Made by a program: the position numbers and the translations under genes
Notes under the pieces: model-generated
Database searches by the model: none
Seen by the model: the letters and a program-made list of their open reading frames with translations, nothing else
Told to the model about the DNA's origin: nothing
Assembly (NCBI GenBank): GCA_005240105.1
Contig: SBAT01000088.1
Location: 1 to 10,586 of the forward strand
DNA from: Chloroflexota bacterium
GTDB lineage: Bacteria > Cyanobacteriota > Vampirovibrionia > Obscuribacterales > Obscuribacteraceae
Length of the DNA: 10,586 nucleotides
Direction of reading: 5' to 3'
In this document: positions 5,735-10,586 of the stretch, piece after piece
Layout: each line of letters opens with the position of its first letter
Numbering within the stretch: the stretch's first letter is position 1

Positions 5735-6922
5735 ATGGAATTATCAAACAGAATTAAGTCTATTCCCCCATACGTTTTTGCCGCCCTGGACAAGAAGCGC
5801 CTCGCCGCGATTGACCGCGGAGTAGATGTCATCAACTTAGGCATTGGCGACCCAGACCAACCAACTCCTAAACATGTCTTGGATGCCATGCACAAGGCCA
5901 TTGACGAGCCGGCTAATCACCGCTACCCACCTTTTGGCGGCATGAAAGAATACAAACAAGCCGCGGCTGAGTGGTGTCACAAGCGATTTGGAATAGACAT
6001 TGATCCGGATTCAGAACTGACTTCTCTAATTGGTACAAAGGAAGGACTTCACCATACTATCTTGGCGATGGTTGATCCAGGCGATACCACAATCATTCCG
6101 GACCCGGCTTATCCGGTATACCGTACATCAACAATTCTTGCCGGCGGCACACCGCACTTCATGCCCTTGCGCCCGGATTTCGATTTCACGCCAGATCTGG
6201 AAGCGATACCAGACGCGGTGGCAGACAAAGCCAAGTTGTTGTTCATCAATTACCCGAACAACCCGACTGCAGGATTTGCTGATATGGCGTTTTTAGAAAA
6301 GGCCGTGGCCTTCTGCAAGAAGCACGACATTCTACTTTGCTCCGACCTGGCATATTCCGAAATGACTTTCGACGGTAATGTTGCCCATTCAATTTTTGAA
6401 GTACCTGGTGCCAAGGAAATTGCCATCGAGTTCCACAGTCTATCTAAGGGCTACAACATGACCGGCTGGAGAGTTGGCTATGCTTGTGGCAACAAGGAAG
6501 CAGTAAAAGCACTGGCCCAGATAAAGGCCAATGTCGACACTGACATTTTCCGGGCCATTCAAATAGCAGCAATTGCTGCCTTCAAAGGGCCACGAGATCA
6601 CATTGATGCCTGCAACAAGTTGTACAAGGAACGTCGCGACCTAGCGGTTGCCGCCCTTACAAGTCTTGGTTGGCCGGTGAAGCCGACCAAGGCAACTTTC
6701 TACATGTGGCTGCCTGTGCCAAAAGGCATGACGTCTACAACATTTAGCGAGCTCATGCTGGAAGAAGCCGGCATCATGGTGCCGCCAGGGACAGCCTATG
6801 GTCCATCAGGCGAAGGTTACTTCCGCCTGTCATTGTGCGCAGACAAGAATCGTCTGCAAGAAGCCTTCAACCGCATGAAGGAGCACAACATTGTATTTGA
6901 ACCAGCCAAGGCTACAGTTTAG
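5735..6922 (+). CDS. dapL: LL-diaminopimelate aminotransferase
   Basis: This encodes 395 residues of a class I/II fold PLP aminotransferase. DapL converts tetrahydrodipicolinate and glutamate directly to LL-2,6-diaminopimelate, for lysine and peptidoglycan, bypassing the succinylase and acetylase routes; this route is used by plants, cyanobacteria and Chlamydia. Motifs seen are LGIGDPDQPTP (35-45), HRYPPFGGM (62-70), GTKEGL at the cofactor phosphate (100-105), YPNNPT with N176, SDLAYSEM with D204 and Y207, the Schiff-base lysine K238 in SLSKGYNMTGWRVGY, and the carboxylate-binding R365 in YFRLSLC. The ATG at 5735 is preceded by GGAG and AGG (5718-5726). A related aspartate or alanine aminotransferase is the main alternative, but the N-terminal and active-site motifs fit the DapL group. 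It is divergent from the polyprenyl synthase operon and ends 2 bp from the convergent next gene. Confidence 0.85.
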   Translation: MELSNRIKSIPPYVFAALDKKRLAAIDRGVDVINLGIGDPDQPTPKHVLDAMHKAIDEPANHRYPPFGGMKEYKQAAAEWCHKRFGIDIDPDSELTSLIGTKEGLHHTILAMVDPGDTTIIPDPAYPVYRTSTILAGGTPHFMPLRPDFDFTPDLEAIPDAVADKAKLLFINYPNNPTAGFADMAFLEKAVAFCKKHDILLCSDLAYSEMTFDGNVAHSIFEVPGAKEIAIEFHSLSKGYNMTGWRVGYACGNKEAVKALAQIKANVDTDIFRAIQIAAIAAFKGPRDHIDACNKLYKERRDLAVAALTSLGWPVKPTKATFYMWLPVPKGMTSTTFSELMLEEAGIMVPPGTAYGPSGEGYFRLSLCADKNRLQEAFNRMKEHNIVFEPAKATV

Positions 6923-6924
6923 CC

Positions 6925-8328
6925 CTACAAAGCACGCTGCCCCTGCAAGGTGGGTTTCGGCGTAGCTTGAGCCGGCAGCGGCAAGAGTTGAATATTTGGT
7001 GCAGCCGGCTGCGTTTCAGCTTGTGCCAGCTCCAAAGCCTTTTGATAATCATTGTCTGTTCCACCTAAAGACATGAATAACTGCCGTTGATTGTTCAACA
7101 TGTTATTCAAGCGCGCGCGTCTTTCTTTCAATAACTTTTCTTGTTTGTCTCGGCGTTGGGCTTGAGGATCACCTGGCGCGCCTACTAGATTTTTCAGCGT
7201 AGCCAGTCTTTTGTCTATGGCAATCAGACGCCTTTTCAAGCGAGTTATATCGCCAAGATTTGTCTGCCTGACCAAATTTACATAGTTAGGATCGCCAGCG
7301 TAGTCTTCAGATCCCGGAGCTCCGGGCAAATTCGGCAATATTCGCACATCAACCAAAAATGGCACTGGTTCTTTAACCTGAATGTCCACCGGCACCAAAT
7401 TGCGCTCTCCGCCAGGAGTGAGGATGCTGGATACCGTCGACATAGCAGAGCCACCGGGCAGAGACAATGTCACCATTTGCGGGAAACGATTTTCTACTTC
7501 CAAGAGGCAGGGGAAATTTGTCCCAATTACTTGTATGCGTCCATGGTAGATAGCACCAGGTACAAGGGTGGCTTCGCGGTATATGAGTTCAGCATTGGCG
7601 ACATCAACTTCACGCGCCGTTGAAGGATCATCTCCCACCTTCACAAATATTTCTTTCAAGGGACCAATGCCAGTCCGATTCGGCACCACACAAAGGCAAG
7701 ACACCGGGGAAGACGAGGTAACAGGTATGCTCACACCATCTAGAATGACTTGAATATCTTCAGGATTGGCAGAGAAGTTGTGTCCGATGATCATCAATTC
7801 TAAGCCAGGCGCTGTGACAAGTGGCGCATAAACCATGGAGGGCGAATTGCCAGTGGTTGGACTGGCATCCAACAGTCTACTTAGCAATGCCCCATTCAAC
7901 GGCTGCGCTACAAGCTTGCCGCCGGAGGCAACATACCTACGTTCGTACAAGACTTTGTGTCCGGCATCCATCAGGGCAAGCGTCATGGTCTGACTATCCG
8001 GTGCTGTAAAAACTGCCAGTCCTTCCATGTCGGTATTCACAGGCATGCCATTGACCATGACCGACACATCAGCTGCCGGTTTGTTGCGCGACGACACAGC
8101 CGTCACAAACACGGATTGTCCCGGCAATACGATGGGAACGCAAGCGATTCTTGTCCCTGGTTGAGCAGGCTTAAACTGAGCTCCAATTGCTACAAGCCTA
8201 TTCCATGAATGATGTTCAGTATCTTTAACGGCTGGGTTAGCAAAACCACGGCAAAAGCACAGCGCACTGACAAAAGTCAGAGCGGCCAAAATCAAACTAT
8301 AAGATCGTTTGTGCTTTCTTAGCTGCAC
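6925..8328 (-). CDS. Secreted protein of unknown function with IPT/TIG-like domain and C-terminal coiled coil
   Basis: This encodes 467 residues from a GTG start (8328-8326), the only start codon available after an in-frame TAA at 8343-8341; AAGG lies about 10 bases upstream. The N-terminus has a basic region (RKHKR) and a hydrophobic core (SLILAALTFVSALCF), with a plausible signal peptidase I site after GFA at residue 30. Residues about 66-132 look like an Ig-like beta domain (VMVNGMPVNTDMEGLAVF). Residues about 166-250 resemble an IPT/TIG fold (LELMIIGHNFSANPEDIQV). A second beta-rich part runs to about 333. Residues 359-418 are a highly charged helix likely to form a coiled coil (ITRLKRRLIAIDKRLATLK), and the last 30 residues are rich in Pro and Gln. 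The mature protein is probably periplasmic or extracellular and may bind a surface or polymer; that is inference. I do not recognise a named family. It is monocistronic as far as visible. Confidence 0.8.
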   Translation of the reverse strand: MQLRKHKRSYSLILAALTFVSALCFCRGFANPAVKDTEHHSWNRLVAIGAQFKPAQPGTRIACVPIVLPGQSVFVTAVSSRNKPAADVSVMVNGMPVNTDMEGLAVFTAPDSQTMTLALMDAGHKVLYERRYVASGGKLVAQPLNGALLSRLLDASPTTGNSPSMVYAPLVTAPGLELMIIGHNFSANPEDIQVILDGVSIPVTSSSPVSCLCVVPNRTGIGPLKEIFVKVGDDPSTAREVDVANAELIYREATLVPGAIYHGRIQVIGTNFPCLLEVENRFPQMVTLSLPGGSAMSTVSSILTPGGERNLVPVDIQVKEPVPFLVDVRILPNLPGAPGSEDYAGDPNYVNLVRQTNLGDITRLKRRLIAIDKRLATLKNLVGAPGDPQAQRRDKQEKLLKERRARLNNMLNNQRQLFMSLGGTDNDYQKALELAQAETQPAAPNIQLLPLPAQATPKPTLQGQRAL

Positions 8329-8403
8329 CTCTTCAAAGCCTTAATAGCTAGTGTCCAATTTGGGATTACTCCCGCCCACTTTGATTGTACCCAGGCAGCC
8401 GCT

Positions 8404-8431
8404 TTGACGATAGCCGGCAGCGTGCTAAGCT
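8404..8431 (+). promoter_or_regulatory. Promoter of the dienelactone hydrolase-like gene
   Basis: TTGACG (8404-8409) matches the -35 at 5 of 6 positions. TAAGCT (8426-8431) follows after 16 bases and has TG at 8423-8424, an extended -10. Transcription would start near 8438, leaving a leader of about 23 bases that carries the ribosome binding site. This promoter also argues against the in-frame TTG at 8404 being a start codon. Confidence 0.5.
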
Positions 8432-8448
8432 TTGCCCCGAGAAGCCTT

Positions 8449-8454
8449 AAGGGG
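8449..8454 (+). promoter_or_regulatory. Shine-Dalgarno of the dienelactone hydrolase-like gene
   Basis: AAGGGG is 6 bases before ATG 8461 and fixes that start over the upstream in-frame TTG at 8404. Confidence 0.65.
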
Positions 8455-8460
8455 TGCTTA

Positions 8461-9213
8461 ATGGGTCTGAAACTGTCCATGGAGAGCCTAAAAACCGACC
8501 TCGGCTACATGCCGGTGTTCACGGCTCAACCGAACGACAACAATAAATACCCTGGTCTGATAATCATCCATGAAATCTTTGGTCTGGATGAGCATATCAA
8601 GGATCTAGCGCAACGCTTTGCCAGACAGGGTTTACGGGTTTGGGCTCCTGATTTGTTCTGGCTGGCTGCCGAAAAGGGACTAGATCGCACCAACCTGGAT
8701 CAAATGCGTTCCTTCTTTTTCTCTCTGGAAGACAGTCAGGTAATCTCGCTTATGCAGGCAGTCTTGCAGTCAGCACGCGCCAATCAAGCGGTAATAGCCG
8801 ATAAAGTAGGCGCGATCGGTTTTTGCATGGGCGGAGCACTTGCCTTCATGTTGGCCGGCAGGTCAAAAAATCTGGCCTTTGTAATCGACTATTACGGAAG
8901 AGTCTTATATCCGGAGACATCAGACAAGAAACCGCTCAGTCCAATCGACTATGCAGAAGGAATTAATTGCCCGGTATTAGCCCTATTTTCCGGTATAGAC
9001 CCGATTATTCCTCCCAATCAAATCCAACTCTTTGAAGACAAACTTTCCGATTTAGGTAAATCGTTTGAACTAAAAATCTATGACAATGCCGAACATGCTT
9101 TTTTCAATGATCGACGAGAACATTACAATCCCCAAGCTGCTGAAGATGCCTGGGCGCTTACGCTAGCTTTTATCACCAAACATACAGGTCTTGCAGTTTC
9201 CGCTTCAACTTGA
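8461..9213 (+). CDS. Dienelactone hydrolase family protein (alpha/beta hydrolase)
   Basis: This encodes 250 residues from the ATG at 8461, chosen for its ribosome binding site and the promoter just upstream. It is a complete alpha/beta hydrolase of the dienelactone hydrolase family. Visible elements are the strand and loop GLIIIHEIFGLDEHIKD with Glu38, which in the family helps activate the nucleophile, the nucleophile elbow GFCMGG with Cys122, the acid Asp180 in SGIDPIIP, and the catalytic His212 in NAEHAFFND. Family members hydrolyse dienelactone in chlorocatechol breakdown, but many chromosomal copies act on other small esters or lactones and have no known substrate. No other aromatic-degradation gene is nearby, so the classical role is not supported. 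It is probably cytoplasmic. The next gene, a DNA methyltransferase, begins 9 bases after the stop in the same frame, so the two are probably co-transcribed. Confidence 0.88.
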   Translation: MGLKLSMESLKTDLGYMPVFTAQPNDNNKYPGLIIIHEIFGLDEHIKDLAQRFARQGLRVWAPDLFWLAAEKGLDRTNLDQMRSFFFSLEDSQVISLMQAVLQSARANQAVIADKVGAIGFCMGGALAFMLAGRSKNLAFVIDYYGRVLYPETSDKKPLSPIDYAEGINCPVLALFSGIDPIIPPNQIQLFEDKLSDLGKSFELKIYDNAEHAFFNDRREHYNPQAAEDAWALTLAFITKHTGLAVSAST

Positions 9214-9222
9214 GAAGAACAA

Positions 9223-10586
9223 ATGGCAGGTACAAGAAAAAGCAGAAACTCCCCATTGGCATACTTAAGGCAAACCATAGTTAGTTTGCCTTCAGATAAC
9301 AATAATGCATCTTTGATTCTTTACTTGGCTGCATTGACGATAATTGTCCGCAACAACAGGCTCAAACACCTTATAAGCAGTGCCAATATCGCCAGCGACA
9401 GTCTTTCCGCTGCTGACTTAATGCAACTGACAAAGGAAATTTATTCTCAACTGTCTTCATTTGCAGGACAACTAATTCACCACCTGCCGCGGCCTGAATG
9501 CCCCGAGGCAATCTGGAAAACAACCTGGCAAAGCCTACAAAACAAGAATTTGGACATTCTCTGGAGTGATGAGACAACTCTGGGCTACACATATCAATTT
9601 CTTTGTTCACCTAAGCGATCACAATCCCTGGGCAATCTTTCCCAATCGGACAAAACAATAGATGCTCAGACCCTAATCGACTTTACCCAACTATATACTC
9701 CCGATTGGGTTGCCGACTATTTATTGCAAAGCACAATAATGCCATTGTGGAATGAAAAAATATCCGTTGATAAAATCACAGTACTAGATCCGGCTTCGGG
9801 CGCCGGCAACTTTCTTGTAAAAGCCTTCAATATACTTAGCCGCCTCTACATACAAGAAGGTGCCACGGAGAAAGAAGCCGGCAAAATACTGTTAAAGCAA
9901 AATCTATTCGGTGCCGACATTGACGAGAGGGCACTAGCAGTTTCAGCTCTTGCCCTGATGATCAGAAGTCTCAAAACAAATGCTCTAGATATACAGCCTG
10001 TAAATCTTCAATCTGCCGCTGACAGCGATGCTTTGAAAGGCATGCTCGGCAGCCTCAACAGGCAATGGCCCTTAGACCACATACTTAGTAGAAAGTATCG
10101 CGTCGTAGTTACCAACCCGCCTTACATCGGTCGCAAGCTACTGGATAGATCGCTCAAGCAGGCATTGAAGGTTGCATTTCCAAATTCACACAATGATCTT
10201 GCCAATGCCTTTCTAGAGCGCTGCATTGAATTCGCAGAGCCATCCGGCATGGTCGGAGTCATCACACAGTCGTCTGTTCTTAGTCTGCCTAGCTACAGCA
10301 AACTAAGGGAAAGCCTCCTAGAAAAAACCGCAATTGATACCTGTGTGGAATTGGGTCCTGGTGTATTTCCACTGAAGGGAGGCGAGAAAATAAACAGCCT
10401 GCTATTGGTATTGAAGAATTCACCACAGAAAAACAAGATAGCCCGGTTTATTGACCTGACTGAAATCAAGGACAAACCGGAAGGACTAGCCCATCTGAAT
10501 ACTCAAAATATCTATGAAATTCCGCAAGACACACTGGCAAACAACAACAACTACGTCTTTAACTACCGCTGCCCAAGGCTGGTAAC
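9223..10586 (+). CDS. N6-adenine DNA methyltransferase, Eco57I/PglX-like, N-terminal part (runs off window)
   Basis: An uninterrupted frame from ATG 9223 to the window edge gives 454 residues and two bases, with no stop. Catalytic motif I is DPASGAGNFL (189-198), an acidic residue follows strand 2 in FGADID (229-234), and motif IV is NPPYIG (298-303), the N6-adenine signature. A leading segment with LGYTYQF and then FTQLYTPDWVADYL (154-167) matches the region before motif I in BREX PglX and type IIG enzymes. After NPPY come NDLANAFLERCIEF and GVITQSS, also typical. The first 150 residues show no obvious PD-(D/E)XK nuclease motif. The protein would transfer a methyl group from S-adenosylmethionine to adenine, either as the modification arm of a defence system or as a solitary enzyme. 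The upstream ribosome binding site (GAGAAG) is weak, which fits coupling to the gene ending at 9213. The family level is firm; the system it belongs to is not decided by the visible part. Confidence 0.85.
   Translation, partial: MAGTRKSRNSPLAYLRQTIVSLPSDNNNASLILYLAALTIIVRNNRLKHLISSANIASDSLSAADLMQLTKEIYSQLSSFAGQLIHHLPRPECPEAIWKTTWQSLQNKNLDILWSDETTLGYTYQFLCSPKRSQSLGNLSQSDKTIDAQTLIDFTQLYTPDWVADYLLQSTIMPLWNEKISVDKITVLDPASGAGNFLVKAFNILSRLYIQEGATEKEAGKILLKQNLFGADIDERALAVSALALMIRSLKTNALDIQPVNLQSAADSDALKGMLGSLNRQWPLDHILSRKYRVVVTNPPYIGRKLLDRSLKQALKVAFPNSHNDLANAFLERCIEFAEPSGMVGVITQSSVLSLPSYSKLRESLLEKTAIDTCVELGPGVFPLKGGEKINSLLLVLKNSPQKNKIARFIDLTEIKDKPEGLAHLNTQNIYEIPQDTLANNNNYVFNYRCPRLV

Noticed and set aside
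8384..8412. Minus-strand promoter for the secreted-protein gene with TACAAT as -10
   Set aside because: TACAAT (8389-8384) is a good -10 but there is no -35-like hexamer at the right distance; it is left unassigned.
8404..8460. Longer N-terminus of the dienelactone hydrolase-like protein from TTG 8404
   Set aside because: That TTG is part of a good -35 element, and ATG 8461 has AAGGGG 6 bases upstream.
9371..9610. 79-codon minus-strand frame within the methyltransferase region
   Set aside because: The + strand frame there is open for over 1,360 bases and carries methyltransferase motifs; the minus frame has no recognisable feature.
1..10586. CRISPR array, insertion sequence, tRNA or rRNA
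   Set aside because: No regularly spaced direct repeats, transposase-like frame, terminal inverted repeats or cloverleaf-like sequence was seen; intergenic gaps are all under 200 bp.

Overview
The window reads as a piece of a bacterial chromosome from the cyanobacterial side of the tree, most likely a non-photosynthetic relative (Melainabacteria/Vampirovibrionia, perhaps Obscuribacterales). The clues are a YlqD-like coiled-coil protein with the form seen in cyanobacteria, a RpoD/SigA-type sigma factor of cyanobacterial character, System II cytochrome c maturation (ResB plus CcsA), and an LL-diaminopimelate aminotransferase. This assignment is inference from protein character and was not tested by a search.

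Layout, left to right. Positions 1-360 (+) hold the 3' end of an unrecognised gene. At 460-897 (+) is a YlqD-family protein behind a strong Shine-Dalgarno and a small hairpin. It converges on a primary-type sigma factor at 1008-1985 (-). Upstream of the sigma gene, on the same strand, lies a tightly packed three-gene operon transcribed from about 5610 down to 2178: long-chain polyprenyl diphosphate synthase (5564-4563), ResB (4566-3163) and CcsA (3170-2178), with 4-bp and 8-bp overlaps. Polyprenyl diphosphate for quinone side chains and covalent haem attachment to c-type cytochromes both serve a respiratory chain, so the operon makes functional sense.

A 170-bp intergenic region separates this operon from the divergent dapL (5735-6922, +), which makes LL-diaminopimelate for lysine and peptidoglycan. 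The region contains a striking cluster of AGGTWA hexamers. dapL converges, with only 2 bp between the stop codons, on a secreted protein of unknown function (6925-8328, -) that has a signal peptide, an IPT/TIG-like domain and a C-terminal coiled coil. Divergent from it is a dienelactone hydrolase-family enzyme (8461-9213, +) with a recognisable promoter and ribosome binding site.

Nine bases after that gene begins a long reading frame (9223 to the window end, no stop) that encodes the N-terminal 454 residues of an N6-adenine DNA methyltransferase of the Eco57I/PglX type. It is the strongest hint of an accessory or phage-defence function here, but the window ends before any partner genes could be seen. 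No tRNA, rRNA, CRISPR array, insertion sequence or origin was recognised.
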